Positions 16,196-25,794 are shown, counted from the first letter of the stretch. The stretch is 39,425 nucleotides of DNA from Alcaligenaceae bacterium (GCA_947379755.1 CANCOC010000028.1:1-39425), one strand, 5' to 3'. Numbers and translations: made by a program. The notes: generated from the sequence alone by a model not told the origin.

Positions 16196-16525
16196 TTAAA
16201 ACATTGCTACCCAGCGCAGGAACCACAAAGTCAGCATGCCTGAAAGAATCAGAAGCAAGGCATTACGGGTGCGTCGAAAGACCCATATCGACACAATGGC
16301 AGCTGCCAGCTTGGAATCAAGCGCAGGTCCGTATTGGGCGTGCCAGGGCAGCACCTCCGGGACAATAATCGCGGTCAGCGCAGCGAGCGGTGCGTAGCGC
16401 AAGGCGCTCCTGAGACGATCAGACAGAGGCATGAGATGGCCAAACACCAGATAACCTGCCCGGCAGATGACGCTGCATAATGCGAGCAAACCAATAGCAG
16501 CGTAGAGATACCAGTCGTCCGTCAT
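16196..16525 (-). CDS. azlD: AzlD-type branched-chain amino acid exporter subunit
   Basis: The 109-residue membrane protein has about four hydrophobic segments: YLYAAIGLLALCSVICRAGYLVFG, RSALRYAPLAALTAIIVPEVL, LAAAIVSIWVFRR and NALLLILSGMLTLWFLRW. This is the small-subunit pattern of the AzlCD/YgaH family. With AzlC it probably exports branched-chain or related amino acids. The start codon overlaps the azlC stop as TGATG (16523-16527), so translation is probably coupled. The reading frame could be extended upstream to 16564, but that part is inside azlC. The helicase gene follows 65 bases later. Confidence 0.88.
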   Translation of the reverse strand: MTDDWYLYAAIGLLALCSVICRAGYLVFGHLMPLSDRLRSALRYAPLAALTAIIVPEVLPWHAQYGPALDSKLAAAIVSIWVFRRTRNALLLILSGMLTLWFLRWVAMF

Positions 16526-17277
16526 CAGGATTTCCGCCTTTTGCGAAAAACTGTCTCGGCCCACATGCCAGCGAAGATGCCTGCAACCACGGCAGCAATC
16601 AATCCCAGTCGCAGTGGCAGTGGCTGGGCAATCCAGGCGACAACCCCCGCGGCAATAATCGACACCAGAATTGGCCGGTTATTGACCAGCGGCATCATCA
16701 TGGCAACCAGGGCCAGCGTTGCGGCAAAATCCAGAGACCAGGCCGAAGGAACAAACGTGCCAAGTGCAATCCCTGTCAGGGAGGTGATTTGCCAGACACT
16801 CCACGTTGAAACAATCGCCCCCAGGAAAAACCAGTGCTGTTCGACAGTTCCTTTTACGGGCGCATCCGAATAGCGTGGCATAAACACAACAAAGGCTATA
16901 TCTACACTCAGGTAACCCATCAGCAGGCGCTTGGGCCAGGACATGTTCTGAAAATAAGGGTGCAGCGCTGCGCCAAAGATGATGAACCTGAGATTGACGA
17001 TCAGTCCTGCGGCAAAAATCAGCCACAACGGAGCACCCGCAGCAATCAGTGGCAAAGATGTCAGCTGGGCAGAGCCCGCATAGACCAGCACAGACATCAA
17101 GGCCGCGCTTTGCTCGGTCAGTCCGGACTTGACCATCGCCACGCCCGTCACCAAGCCCCAGACGATGAGGGCAATCATACCCGGCATCACAGCGCCTACG
17201 CCCGCGCGAAATGACGATCTTTGCATGCGCGACCATGCAGGGTCAGACGGTCTGTCAGAAGGATGAAGGTCAGACAA
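16525..17277 (-). CDS. azlC: AzlC-type branched-chain amino acid exporter subunit
   Basis: The 250-residue inner-membrane protein matches the AzlC/YgaZ family: FRAGVGAVMPGMIALIVWGL at the N-terminus, AALMSVLVYAGSAQLTSLPLI, and the family hallmark LIVNLRFIIFGAALHPYF, followed by RLLMGYLSVDIAFVVF. It forms the large subunit with the overlapping azlD. The reading frame opens at TTG (17275-17277) without a clear Shine-Dalgarno. The ATG at 17224-17226, just before the conserved part, is a good alternative and would give 233 residues. It is divergent from the zinc-finger gene. A TTGACA (17312-17317) lies in the shared upstream region, but I cannot pair it with a good -10 box. Confidence 0.9.
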   Translation of the reverse strand: MSDLHPSDRPSDPAWSRMQRSSFRAGVGAVMPGMIALIVWGLVTGVAMVKSGLTEQSAALMSVLVYAGSAQLTSLPLIAAGAPLWLIFAAGLIVNLRFIIFGAALHPYFQNMSWPKRLLMGYLSVDIAFVVFMPRYSDAPVKGTVEQHWFFLGAIVSTWSVWQITSLTGIALGTFVPSAWSLDFAATLALVAMMMPLVNNRPILVSIIAAGVVAWIAQPLPLRLGLIAAVVAGIFAGMWAETVFRKRRKS

Positions 17278-17392
17278 GGAAGCACCAGAAAAATCATAAT
17301 CATGACGCTTGTTGACAGGTCATGCGAATACCGTAATTGTAAGGCGGCGGCCTTGGTACAATTGGTAACCGATTCAATGAGTGAGTGTAGTC

Positions 17393-17608
17393 ATGTCTGA
17401 CACAGTTTCTGGCGGTTCTGGCGCAGCTCTGGCGCCTGTGCAAGTCCAAGCTTCCGATCTGCCTTTATATTGTCCTGGTCCCCGCGCGCCCCTGTGGAGC
17501 ATGCATCCCCGGGTCTATCTGGATGTCGCCCATACGGGTTCGGTACGCTGCCCGTATTGCAGCACCACCTATCAGTTGCCTGCGGGCACTGTTGTTCACG
17601 GCCACTAA
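17393..17608 (+). CDS. Small zf-CHCC zinc-binding protein (NDUFS6-like)
   Basis: The 71-residue protein has Cys27, His38, Cys53 and Cys56 in the arrangement YCPGP...MHPRVYLDV...VRCPYCSTTYQL. This is the zf-CHCC domain also found in the complex I subunit NDUFS6. Bacterial members are small, widespread in alpha- and betaproteobacteria, and have no firm function. The ATG at 17393 is taken as the start; an in-frame GTG at 17381 would add 4 residues, and neither has a strong Shine-Dalgarno. The NTF2-like gene begins 11 bases after the stop on the same strand, so they are probably in one transcript. Confidence 0.85.
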   Translation: MSDTVSGGSGAALAPVQVQASDLPLYCPGPRAPLWSMHPRVYLDVAHTGSVRCPYCSTTYQLPAGTVVHGH

Positions 17609-17619
17609 GGATAAACAGC

Positions 17620-18051
17620 GTGCCAGTCATGTTCGCGACCTCCGAAGAAGCAGAGCTGGCATTTTACGATGCCCTCGAACGCGCAGACATGGAGCGTCTG
17701 ATGCAGGTATGGGCCGATGATGAAGAAGTCATCTGTGTTCACCCGGGTGGTTTGCGCGTGGTTGGACATCATGCCGTCCAAGAGTCCTGGCAAGAAATCA
17801 TGGCAAACGGCGCGATCCACATTCGGCCCTCGAACTCCGTCGTGCTGCACAGCATGATGTCGGCGATGCACTCGCTGATTGAGCAAGTTTCGGTACAAGG
17901 ACCAGAATCCTCCGAAATCGTGCATTGTTACGCAACAAATATTTACCACAAGGGCCCGACGGGCTGGCGCATGATCATGCACCACGCCTCGGCGGCTCCC
18001 AGCCAGGCAGGCATGCTCGACTTGCATGACGTCCCTGGAATGCTGCATTAA
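17620..18051 (+). CDS. NTF2/SnoaL-like domain protein
   Basis: The 143-residue protein looks like a single NTF2-like (DUF4440/SnoaL-type) alpha-beta barrel: ATSEEAELAFYDALERADMERLMQVWADDEEVICVHPGG, the VVGHHAVQESWQEIM helix, and paired strands ending in GWRMIMHHAS. Such proteins bind or convert small hydrophobic molecules, but nothing here tells the ligand. The GTG at 17620 has AAGG about 8 bases upstream and is preferred to the ATG at 17629. The reading frame is open further upstream, but that part overlaps the zf-CHCC gene in another frame and is a shadow. The YheT-like hydrolase follows by 15 bases. Confidence 0.85.
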   Translation: MPVMFATSEEAELAFYDALERADMERLMQVWADDEEVICVHPGGLRVVGHHAVQESWQEIMANGAIHIRPSNSVVLHSMMSAMHSLIEQVSVQGPESSEIVHCYATNIYHKGPTGWRMIMHHASAAPSQAGMLDLHDVPGMLH

Positions 18052-18066
18052 TCCTCAGACCGACCA

Positions 18067-19203
18067 GTGACCGCCTCTCTTGATCTGTCTGTCTGTCCGG
18101 TTCCCTGGTGGCTACCGGAACGACAGACACAGACGCTTTTTGGGGCACTGCTTGCTCCTGCGAATGGTTTGAGCTTTATCCGTGATCGTGTCGAAACACC
18201 AGATGGCGACTTTATTGACATGGATTGGAGCGCACCGGGTCTGATTGCGTCGCCCCCGATGACACCTGCCCGACCCACACTCCCGGATCCTGCGCAAACG
18301 CTAAACGTTCAAACTGAAACACTCGGACTCGCGGGCACTGGTGCCGCACGCTGGATGCATCAATCGGATCGAACTCACTTGCTACAGTGCGCACAGGCTG
18401 CACCCGTGCAGGCACTGGTCTTATTTCATGGACTGGAGGGCAGTAGCCAGAGCCGCTATGCTCAGTCAATTGCACAATACTTCCGGGCACGTGGCTGGGT
18501 AGTTGTCATTGCAAACTTCCGTGGCTGTTCGGGCTTTCCGAATCGACTTGCTCGCGCATACCACTCTGGTGACGCAGAAGAAATCGCCTTTATTCTCAAC
18601 ACGGTACGGGAGCGGGTCCCGGGTGCGCACTGGCATGCAGCAGGCGTTTCGCTTGGGGGCAATGCTTTGCTTAAGTTCCTCGGCGAATATGCCATGCAAA
18701 GTAAATGGCTCCATGCGGCAGCGGGGATTTCCGTGCCGATTGACCTGGTGTCTGCAGGGAATCACTTATCAGACAACCCTTTTAATCGTCATATCTATTC
18801 CAGATATTTCCTGCGCTCACTCAAACGCAAAATCATTGCCAAGGCCCAGCGTTTTCCTGGTGTGATTGATGTCATGCAAGTGACCTACGCGCGCGATCTG
18901 CGGGATTTTGATGATGCCTACACTGCACCCATGCACGGCTTTCGGGATGCACTTGATTACTGGAGTCAGTCCTCAAGTAAACCGTGGCTGGCGCACATTG
19001 CCATTCCCACGCTGGTCCTCAATGCTCGCAACGATCCGTTTTTGCCTGAAGCGACCTTACCCGGCCCCGCGTACGGATCTTCGTACGTGCTGATGCATCA
19101 GCCGGCAGAAGGCGGACATGCAGGCTTTGTGACGGGAGGACTCCCCGGACATCTGAGATGGCTGCCTGAAAGGCTTGCCACTTTTTTTTCTGAGCAGCGC
19201 TAG
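18067..19203 (+). CDS. YheT-family alpha/beta hydrolase
   Basis: The 378-residue protein has the alpha/beta hydrolase triad: nucleophile Ser195 in GVSLGGNA, Asp323 in LNARNDPFLP and His351 in EGGHAGF. The oxyanion-side loop is LFHGLEGSSQSRY (119-131). The N-terminus (PWWLPERQTQTLFGALL, then DGDFIDMDW) is typical of the YheT/Embryogenesis-associated protein group, whose substrates are probably esters but are not firmly known. Residues 55-115 form a longer linker than in E. coli YheT (340 residues). The start is GTG at 18067, and no ATG fits. It ends the zf-CHCC, NTF2-like, hydrolase run, which is a probable operon. Confidence 0.9.
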   Translation: MTASLDLSVCPVPWWLPERQTQTLFGALLAPANGLSFIRDRVETPDGDFIDMDWSAPGLIASPPMTPARPTLPDPAQTLNVQTETLGLAGTGAARWMHQSDRTHLLQCAQAAPVQALVLFHGLEGSSQSRYAQSIAQYFRARGWVVVIANFRGCSGFPNRLARAYHSGDAEEIAFILNTVRERVPGAHWHAAGVSLGGNALLKFLGEYAMQSKWLHAAAGISVPIDLVSAGNHLSDNPFNRHIYSRYFLRSLKRKIIAKAQRFPGVIDVMQVTYARDLRDFDDAYTAPMHGFRDALDYWSQSSSKPWLAHIAIPTLVLNARNDPFLPEATLPGPAYGSSYVLMHQPAEGGHAGFVTGGLPGHLRWLPERLATFFSEQR

Positions 19204-19269
19204 CCTGTTTGACAGCAGACCACCCAAGCCTCAGGACATCTCCCACGCACTCAGCACGCCCACCAAGCA

Positions 19270-20799
19270 TCACCTGAGCTTTTCAAGCAACCTTCGATTT
19301 TCATGGATTTTTTTGGTGATCTGATTGAGTTCGACATCGATCTGCGACTGCACATAAAAGTCTTGCGACATCGTACGAGCCTGCTGGAGCTGTGTGGCAG
19401 CCGCAGGCAAAGCCCCCATCAGCTGGTAGTAGGTCGCCATGGACTGACGCGCGCTGACCGAGTCACCTAATTTATCCTGGCTGTTTGCCAGCATTTGAAA
19501 AAAACTGGGTTCTTCAGTCGGCCAGCGTGAAACCTGCTCTTTTAAAAAAACTACCACTTCGCGATCCTTCCCAAGCATTTGCAGGGCTTGGGCGACTCTT
19601 AACGAAAAAGCACGTCGGTCGGGATAACGTTTTAAGCCAGCCTGCGCCGAGGTGAGCGCCGCGGAAGCATTTTTATTTGCCAAGTCAATATCGATACGTT
19701 GCAAGTCAAGGTAGGGAGAATTCAGCATGATTGACTGAGCCTGCGACAAGGCTTTAGTCGCACCATTGATATCTTTGCGCGTCAGTGCTGCGAGCGACAC
19801 GCCATACCAGGCCGCTGCACGGCGCACTGTTGTGAGACTTGACCGATCAGCGCCAACCTGCCGGGTTTCTTCTTCCATCTGCTCGACCGCCTGACGCATG
19901 GCTTTGGAGTCCGTGGACTGAAGGACGCGGGATTTGGCACGCACAAACCAGAATGCATCTGACGCCTGGTATCTGGCCAGTGGCAACTGACGGATACGGT
20001 TTTGCATATCGGTCATGCGCTGAATACTCAACGGGTGCGTCGAGGCATAAATACCGCCGCCACGCCCCTCATTCAGTGAAGCTGCGTTCATCAGCCGACC
20101 AAACATGATAGCCATGCCATTGGGATCAAACCCCGCTTTGCGCAGCATTTCAAAGCCCATCCGATCTGCTTCCTGCTCTGCGTCGCGGGAAAAACCCAGC
20201 TGTTGCTCGATCGCCGCCGCCTGGCCAAAGGCTGCCAGGCCGACTGCCAGATTAGCTCCCCCTCCCGGGATCATTGCAGCCAGCAGCGCGGCCGCAAGCG
20301 AAGCCAGGGCCAGATGGCCACTCTGCTGCTGCTGAGTCAGGCCACGCGCGATATGACGCTGCACAACGTGTGCAATTTCGTGCGCAAGCACGCCCGCGAG
20401 TTCAGACTCGTCACCCGCAGCCACAATCAGACCCGTATTGATCCCAACAAAACCGCCTGGCATGGCAAATGCGTTAATCACTGAGTCCCGTACACCAAAC
20501 GCAGTGATCTCCGGCGCCCCCCCTGGCGCATTGGCCGCAAGTTTGCGGGCCATCACGTTCAGATACTGTGCGATGTCCGGATCATTGATGTAGTCTGGAT
20601 CGCGCCGACCCTGCTCCATGATGGCCTCACCGAGCTTGCGCTCAAGTGCGGGCGACAAATCTGCGGCCGAAGCTGCACCAATCGTCGGCGCGCCAGCCGG
20701 TTGCGCCCAGACCGGAGTCAGCGCAAGGGCGGGTATCAGCGCAAAAGCCAGTAACTTTACGCAAAGATGACTAAACTGGGTTGAATAATGAAATCTCAT
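19270..20799 (-). CDS. bepA: BepA-like periplasmic M48 metalloprotease with TPR repeats
   Basis: BepA (YfgC) is a periplasmic zinc protease and chaperone that helps assemble or degrade outer-membrane proteins such as LptD and BamA. The 509-residue protein has a signal peptide (residues 1-32, ending PVWAQ), the M48 zinc motif HEIAH (140-144), the conserved [12 protein letters not shown] with the third ligand (about 204-215), and a C-terminal TPR-like half (about 300-500). The ATG at 20797-20799 fits a normal signal peptide. An upstream in-frame start at 20856 would lie in the divergent promoter region and add a non-signal N-terminus. There is no clear Shine-Dalgarno. It is divergent from galU; the symbol is by family resemblance. 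Confidence 0.9.
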   Translation of the reverse strand: MRFHYSTQFSHLCVKLLAFALIPALALTPVWAQPAGAPTIGAASAADLSPALERKLGEAIMEQGRRDPDYINDPDIAQYLNVMARKLAANAPGGAPEITAFGVRDSVINAFAMPGGFVGINTGLIVAAGDESELAGVLAHEIAHVVQRHIARGLTQQQQSGHLALASLAAALLAAMIPGGGANLAVGLAAFGQAAAIEQQLGFSRDAEQEADRMGFEMLRKAGFDPNGMAIMFGRLMNAASLNEGRGGGIYASTHPLSIQRMTDMQNRIRQLPLARYQASDAFWFVRAKSRVLQSTDSKAMRQAVEQMEEETRQVGADRSSLTTVRRAAAWYGVSLAALTRKDINGATKALSQAQSIMLNSPYLDLQRIDIDLANKNASAALTSAQAGLKRYPDRRAFSLRVAQALQMLGKDREVVVFLKEQVSRWPTEEPSFFQMLANSQDKLGDSVSARQSMATYYQLMGALPAAATQLQQARTMSQDFYVQSQIDVELNQITKKIHENRRLLEKLR

Positions 20800-20810
20800 A
20801 CGCTTATGAT
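20781..20810 (+). promoter_or_regulatory. Candidate sigma70 promoter for galU
   Basis: TTGAAT (20781-20786) and TATGAT (20805-20810) are separated by 18 bases, predicting a start near 20817 and a leader of about 54 bases before galU. The -10 region is nearly palindromic: read on the other strand, TATCAT (20806-20811) with TTGGAA 17 bases upstream could serve the bepA-like gene. That would put the bepA transcript start almost at its ATG. Confidence 0.5.
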
Positions 20811-20870
20811 AGCGTCTGTAAAAATTGGTTCCAAACTGACAACGAACCAAAACCAAGGAATAGATTCAAT

Positions 20871-21707
20871 ATGCGTCCTGTTCGCAAAGCCGTTTTCCCT
20901 GTCGCAGGTATGGGTACAAGATTTTTGCCTGCCACCAAAGCCATGCCAAAGGAAATGCTTCCCGTCGTTGATAAGCCACTGATTCAATATGCAGTCGAAG
21001 AAGCCGTGGCAGCAGGCATCACCGAACTGATCTTTGTCACCGGACGTCACAAGCGTGCAATCGAGGATCATTTTGATTCGGCTCCCGAAATGGAAGCAGA
21101 GCTGGCCAGAAAGGGTAAAGCCGAGCTGCTGGCAATTGTGCAGGGGATTTTGCCCTCAAACGTCAGTTGCATCTACATCCGCCAGTCTGCCCCACTGGGC
21201 CTGGGTCACGCGGTCCTGACGGCAGCACCCATTATTGGGGACGAACCCTTTGCAGTCCTGCTAGCCGACGATCTGCTTGACGCCGATCGCCCAGTCATCG
21301 GTCAGCTCATCGATGCGGCACTGACACATCAAGGCAGTATTCTGGGCGTGCAGGATGTACCGCTCTCGGATACGGACAAATATGGAATTGTGGCCACCGA
21401 TCCGGTTGCTCCCCGCACCGAACGCGTACGCCATATCGTCGAAAAGCCAAAATCCGATGTGGCCCCCTCGACACTCGCTGTTGTTGGCCGTTATGTCCTG
21501 GAGGCGCGAATTTTTGCTCATTTGCGCCAGACGCAAGCCGGTGCAGGTGGTGAAATCCAGCTGACCGATGGTATTGCTTCATTACTCCAGGAAAGAGCCG
21601 TATTTGCCCATCGTTACGAAGGGATTCGCTACGACTGCGGCAATAAAGAGGGGATGTTCAGAGCCACAGTCGCTCTGGCGCGTAAATACCACGGCCTTAT
21701 TGCCTGA
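20871..21707 (+). CDS. galU: UTP-glucose-1-phosphate uridylyltransferase GalU
   Basis: GalU makes UDP-glucose from UTP and glucose-1-phosphate for envelope polysaccharides and osmoprotectants. The 278-residue protein has the nucleotide-binding loop [57 protein letters not shown], the KYGIV and IVEKP segments, [10 protein letters not shown], and the terminal YDCGNKEGM. The ATG at 20871 has AAGGA about 10 bases upstream and fits the family start; an in-frame extension to 20781 is promoter DNA. The last 11 bases overlap the end of the convergent ctaG-like gene. Confidence 0.96.
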   Translation: MRPVRKAVFPVAGMGTRFLPATKAMPKEMLPVVDKPLIQYAVEEAVAAGITELIFVTGRHKRAIEDHFDSAPEMEAELARKGKAELLAIVQGILPSNVSCIYIRQSAPLGLGHAVLTAAPIIGDEPFAVLLADDLLDADRPVIGQLIDAALTHQGSILGVQDVPLSDTDKYGIVATDPVAPRTERVRHIVEKPKSDVAPSTLAVVGRYVLEARIFAHLRQTQAGAGGEIQLTDGIASLLQERAVFAHRYEGIRYDCGNKEGMFRATVALARKYHGLIA

Positions 21708-22527
21708 GTAGTTTTTTAACTCCCCAGCGGCCACGCGCAGAAAGTCGCATAAGCGTGCGCAGCGCCATCATCAGACCGATCACCTCGGTCATGGCCGCTG
21801 GAATCCACATGGTCAGGCCTCCGATCATCTGGTCGGTCAGTGCCTCCATGGCGATTGCCCGACCACACAGATCAAACAACGGGTAAAGATCGCGTTCGGT
21901 AAACGCAATGATCGCCCCGGCGACCATTTGCGGTGCCATGGTCACGATCGGTGAAATGACCCGTCCCCCAGGGCTCATCGCAGCCGGTGGACAAGGCCTG
22001 CGATCCAGAATGAGATTCCAGTACATAAACCCTGTCACCACGACAGACCAGTTCATCAGCCGATACAAACGCCAGTCAAGCATGGAATAAAACTGCACGG
22101 ACGGCACCAGCCAGATAATGACCAGAAACACAAACAACGCAGGCACCAGAATAGGATTGGTCAGCAAGCCGATCAGTGTCCGGCCAGGCCAGCTTTGGTT
22201 AAACGCACTCAGCCTGACACGCCAGGCCAGAGGCAGGCCTGCACGCATCACGGAACCGGGATAGGCAGCCATCAGCACCAGCGGCCCTGCATGGTGCAGG
22301 ACAAGGTGCTGGATGCGATGCATGAAAAACATCCGTTCAGCATAATAATCAAGCATGGTATGCAGGGACAGGTACAACATGACCATGCCAATCCAGAAAA
22401 AGCTTTGCCGGATCCGGTTGACGTGATGTACTCGACACCCCCGTATGAATAACCATGCCGCGAGCACAAAACAGGTCATCAGTGTCGGGGATGTTTCCCA
22501 GGGTTTAAGCCAGCCTATCCAATCCAT
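21697..22527 (-). CDS. CtaG/caa3-type cytochrome oxidase assembly-like membrane protein
   Basis: The 276-residue protein has about seven hydrophobic segments and the features of the Caa3_CtaG family: the [17 protein letters not shown] segment with a His cluster (about 71-88), [16 protein letters not shown], and [17 protein letters not shown]. The family is named for B. subtilis CtaG, needed for caa3 oxidase assembly; it is unrelated to the copper chaperone Cox11, also called CtaG. No cytochrome oxidase gene is in the window, so a role in copper or oxidase maturation is inferred only from the family. The start ATG at 22525-22527 fits the first membrane segment. It is divergent from pepP and overlaps galU by 11 bases at its end. 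Confidence 0.85.
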   Translation of the reverse strand: MDWIGWLKPWETSPTLMTCFVLAAWLFIRGCRVHHVNRIRQSFFWIGMVMLYLSLHTMLDYYAERMFFMHRIQHLVLHHAGPLVLMAAYPGSVMRAGLPLAWRVRLSAFNQSWPGRTLIGLLTNPILVPALFVFLVIIWLVPSVQFYSMLDWRLYRLMNWSVVVTGFMYWNLILDRRPCPPAAMSPGGRVISPIVTMAPQMVAGAIIAFTERDLYPLFDLCGRAIAMEALTDQMIGGLTMWIPAAMTEVIGLMMALRTLMRLSARGRWGVKKLLRQ

Positions 22528-22619
22528 TTGTCACGCCCAGAAACCTTGCACCCGAGAATGTCGGGCCAGCATTTAGATTGTAGTATGTCGGATCAACCTT
22601 ATATGAATACCAAACCGCT

Positions 22620-23966
22620 ATGACACTCTGTGCACCTGACACCACCAGTTTTATCCGACGCCGCCAGCAACTGATGGCCTGGATGCGCAGCCTGGGTGGA
22701 GGCATTGCTGTCATACCGACAGCGCCGGAGCGCACCCGTAATCGCGACAACCATCACAGCTATCGCCACGACAGCGATTTTTTTTACCTGACCGGATTAA
22801 GCGAAGCCCATGCGTGGCTAGTGCTGATTGCAGGCGACAAGGATCAGTCGATTCTGTTTTGCGAAGGCAAAAATCCGGAAGTCGAAATCTGGAATGGCCT
22901 GCGCTGGGGGCCTGAAGCAGCGGCCTCGCACTTTGGATTTGATCGGGCCGAAGACGTCATTGAACTGGACGCATCGCTGACAAAACTGATGCTGGGCCAA
23001 TCACGTGTATTCACTACGCTGTCACGCCCTGCCCAGACTGGACTGCTGAGCCAGGTGCAAGGCTGGATCACCCAGGCCAGCCAGAGCGTGCGCGGCACTC
23101 GTGTTACCCCACACCAGTGGCTCGACATCTCGGACGTACTTGCCGAGATGCGTCTGATCAAAGATGCAGGCGAGCTGTCCACCATGCGCCGGGCAGCTCA
23201 GATCTCTGCAGGGGGACATGTCCGGGCGATGCAGGCGGCAGGTCCCGGGCGCCATGAGTATGAGCTCGAAGCGGAATTACTGCATGAGTTTCGCAGGCAC
23301 GGCGCGCAGTCTGTCGCCTACGACAGTATTGTTGCCGCAGGCGCGAATGCCTGCATCCTGCATCATCGCGCAGGTAACAGCGTCATGCAGGACGGAGACC
23401 TGGTGCTGATTGATGCGGGCTGTGAGCTCGATGGCTATGCCTCGGACATTACGCGCACCTTTCCTGCGAATGGAGTTTTTTCAGGCCCCCAGCGTGCGCT
23501 CTACGAAATCGTGCTGGCAGCACAATATGCGGCAGCGGCCTGCACGTCGCCCGCACATCACTGGAATGCAGGACATGATGCTGCGATCAGCGTTCTGACC
23601 CAGGGGCTCCTGGATGAAGGCCTGATTCAGGGCACGCTTGAACAGGCGATTGAGCGCGCCGCCTATCAGCCGTTTTATATGCACCGGACGGGTCACTGGC
23701 TCGGCATGGATGTACATGATGTCGGAAGCTATCGCGCCCCACCCGCTTCGGATCAGGATCGACCCTGGCGCATGCTGCAAGCGGGCATGGTACTGACCAT
23801 CGAACCCGGCCTGTATGTCAGGCCGTCTGAAAAGGTGCCTGAAGCTTTCTGGAATATTGGTATTCGAATCGAGGACGATGCCATCGTGACGGAAGACGGC
23901 TGCGAACTCATCACACGCGACGTTCCGGTCGATCCTGACGAAATTGAGAGCCTGATGCGGGTCTGA
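22620..23966 (+). CDS. pepP: Xaa-Pro aminopeptidase PepP
   Basis: PepP removes an N-terminal residue that precedes proline and uses two Mn ions. The 448-residue protein has the creatinase-like N-terminal domain (RRQQLMAWM; HSYRHDSDFFYLTGL; FCEGKNPEVEIWNGLRWG) and a pita-bread catalytic domain. Metal ligands can be seen in LIDAGCELDGYASDITRTFP (two Asp), the HRTGHWLGMDVHDVG segment (His), TIEPGLY (Glu) and IGIRIEDD (Glu). The start ATG at 22620 fits the family; no Shine-Dalgarno is obvious. The order pepP then ubiH (with a small divergent gene between them here) resembles the pepP-ubiH-visC cluster of other proteobacteria. Confidence 0.95.
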   Translation: MTLCAPDTTSFIRRRQQLMAWMRSLGGGIAVIPTAPERTRNRDNHHSYRHDSDFFYLTGLSEAHAWLVLIAGDKDQSILFCEGKNPEVEIWNGLRWGPEAAASHFGFDRAEDVIELDASLTKLMLGQSRVFTTLSRPAQTGLLSQVQGWITQASQSVRGTRVTPHQWLDISDVLAEMRLIKDAGELSTMRRAAQISAGGHVRAMQAAGPGRHEYELEAELLHEFRRHGAQSVAYDSIVAAGANACILHHRAGNSVMQDGDLVLIDAGCELDGYASDITRTFPANGVFSGPQRALYEIVLAAQYAAAACTSPAHHWNAGHDAAISVLTQGLLDEGLIQGTLEQAIERAAYQPFYMHRTGHWLGMDVHDVGSYRAPPASDQDRPWRMLQAGMVLTIEPGLYVRPSEKVPEAFWNIGIRIEDDAIVTEDGCELITRDVPVDPDEIESLMRV

Positions 23967-23984
23967 AGTACACAGCCAGGCGCT

Positions 23985-24467
23985 TTAGTCGGCAGAAAGA
24001 TCAAAGCCATCAAGCCAGCCAAGAGCGGTCCAGACATAGATGACGATCACAGCGATCCCGAACATGAGCGCGACGGTACCGATCAGCAAGGTAAACCCGG
24101 CAACCAGCACAGGCCCCCAACCGCTGGGTTTGGTGCGCGTCAGGCCCGGGTTGTAGCGCGCATCAAAACGCGCGTCGCTCATGAGACACAGGACAATCGC
24201 TTCGATACATCCTGCAAAAATAGGAATGAAGAGCAGAAAAAAGGCAGGATTTTCCCACCAGACCTCAGCAAAACTTGAGGCTGCAATCAATGCCAGACCG
24301 ATCGCGCTGACCAGCCAGGCGCGCGGCCGTCTCAGGTACCACCACTGCGCACCCACACAGCCGAACAGTGCAGCAAGGAGCCCCACTTTAACTTTGCTGA
24401 GGAATTTTGCAGACGTTGCAGGGCTGGCTGCAACGACAGACGGACTAGGCTTGAACGATGTCGGCAT
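23985..24467 (-). CDS. Small membrane protein with TM2-like segment
   Basis: The roughly 160-residue protein has a polar, Ser/Pro-rich N-terminus (1-24), then paired hydrophobic segments: VGLLAALFGCVGAQWWYLRR, WLVSAIGLALIAASSF, FFLLFIPIFAGCIEAIVLCLM and VLVAGFTLLIGTVALMFGIAVIVIYVW. The first segment resembles the TM2 domain (a Gly-rich helix, a polar turn with Arg, then a second helix). Between the second and third pairs is a basic loop, DARFDARYNPGLTRTKPSGW. The start is uncertain: the ATG at 24467 is taken, while the ATG at 24521, with AGGGA about 10 bases before it, is a good alternative adding 18 residues. It is convergent with pepP and divergent from ubiH. Its function is unknown. Confidence 0.7.
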   Translation of the reverse strand: MPTSFKPSPSVVAASPATSAKFLSKVKVGLLAALFGCVGAQWWYLRRPRAWLVSAIGLALIAASSFAEVWWENPAFFLLFIPIFAGCIEAIVLCLMSDARFDARYNPGLTRTKPSGWGPVLVAGFTLLIGTVALMFGIAVIVIYVWTALGWLDGFDLSAD

Positions 24468-24597
24468 ATTGAACTCGGACGATGAATCACAAAGCGGATG
24501 GACGTACATACTGGGGCCCATTGTAGTGTTGATCCCTGAGCAATTGAGAGCGATTCTTGATTGCAATGAAATTGCCCGCTCAGGCTAAAATCAGCAA

Positions 24598-25758
24598 ATG
24601 TCACAACACGATTTTGATGTCGCCATTATTGGTGGCGGCCCCGCCGGATGTGCCCTTGCCCTGCTGCTTGCACGCACCACGGCTCAACCCGGGCGCATTG
24701 TCCTGCTGCAGGCAGACGGCCCAGCTCATTATGGCTATTCGCCGGACCAGGATCCCCGCGTACTGGCCATTAATCATGGCAGCCGCGTACTGCTGGAGAC
24801 GATCGACGGTTTTCCGGATCAAGCAGCGCTTGTGCAAACCGTCCATGTCTCGCAACGCGGACGGCTGGGCCGGACCATCATTCGCCACAGCGATTTTGGT
24901 GTACCGCAATTAGGCTGCGTTGTGCGTTATGCAGGCTTGCATGCCCGTCTGACCCAGTCGGTTATCCGCAGTGGCGTCACCATCCTCAGCGGGGCGGCGG
25001 CCCGGGTGATCCGGCAGGACAGTACCGGTGTTGAAATTCGTCAGGGTGAACACCTCATCCAGGCAGCCCTGGCCATTCAGGCCGATGGCTATCCAGAGAC
25101 CGAAGTGACCCGTCAGTATTCACAAATGGCTCTGGTCACACAGGCTCAGTCAAGTTTGCCTCGCTCGGGCTGGGCCTTTGAACGTTTTACGCAAGAAGGT
25201 CCGCTGGCAGTCTTGCCGCATCCAGGTGGCCCAGGACAACAGTCTATTGTGTGGTGTTGTGCCCCCGGGCGTGCAGCCCTGCTGCAAAAGATGTCTCCAG
25301 AAGCCTTCTCCGAGTCCCTGACACAGATGTTTGGCAGCAGGCTCGGTCCACTCTGCGTCCAGGCGTCCGTGGCCGCCTTCCCGCTGATATTGAATCTGCG
25401 TCAGGTCGCCGTCAGCGGGCGCACCGTCGCAATCGGCAATGCTGCACAAACCTTACATCCCGTTGCCGGCCAGGGGCTGAATCTGGGTTTGCGCGATGCC
25501 GCCACGCTGGCCTTTACCCTGCGTGAATGGCTTTCATCCCCCGCCATGCACCCCAGTGAGGCGCTTGAGCAGTTTCAGCGTCTGCGCCAGCCAGACCGTC
25601 AACTCACCGCGCGCATGACGGACCTGATGTCGCGCATCTTTACAACGCACTGGCCTGTGGTTGAACATGCCGCAGGGCTCGCGCTGCTCGGCATGGATCT
25701 GATTCCCGCCCTGCGCGCGCCTCTCGCGCGGCATTTGCTGCAGGGCATGCGACTTTAA
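24598..25758 (+). CDS. ubiH: UbiH/COQ6-family FAD-dependent ubiquinone-biosynthesis hydroxylase
   Basis: The family hydroxylates the aromatic ring of ubiquinone precursors with FAD, NADPH and oxygen. The 386-residue protein has the dinucleotide fold GGGPAG (12-17), the DPRVLAI segment typical of UbiH/UbiF/Coq6 enzymes, and the second FAD motif GNAAQTLHPVAGQGLNLGLRDA. Which ring position it acts on cannot be told, so the ubiH symbol reflects location beside pepP. The ATG at 24598 begins the conserved FDVAIIGGGPAG. dusB starts 36 bases after it on the same strand. Confidence 0.87.
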   Translation: MSQHDFDVAIIGGGPAGCALALLLARTTAQPGRIVLLQADGPAHYGYSPDQDPRVLAINHGSRVLLETIDGFPDQAALVQTVHVSQRGRLGRTIIRHSDFGVPQLGCVVRYAGLHARLTQSVIRSGVTILSGAAARVIRQDSTGVEIRQGEHLIQAALAIQADGYPETEVTRQYSQMALVTQAQSSLPRSGWAFERFTQEGPLAVLPHPGGPGQQSIVWCCAPGRAALLQKMSPEAFSESLTQMFGSRLGPLCVQASVAAFPLILNLRQVAVSGRTVAIGNAAQTLHPVAGQGLNLGLRDAATLAFTLREWLSSPAMHPSEALEQFQRLRQPDRQLTARMTDLMSRIFTTHWPVVEHAAGLALLGMDLIPALRAPLARHLLQGMRL

Positions 25759-25794
25759 GATTGGGTCCACCGCGCGAGCGTTTACAATTTGGTT

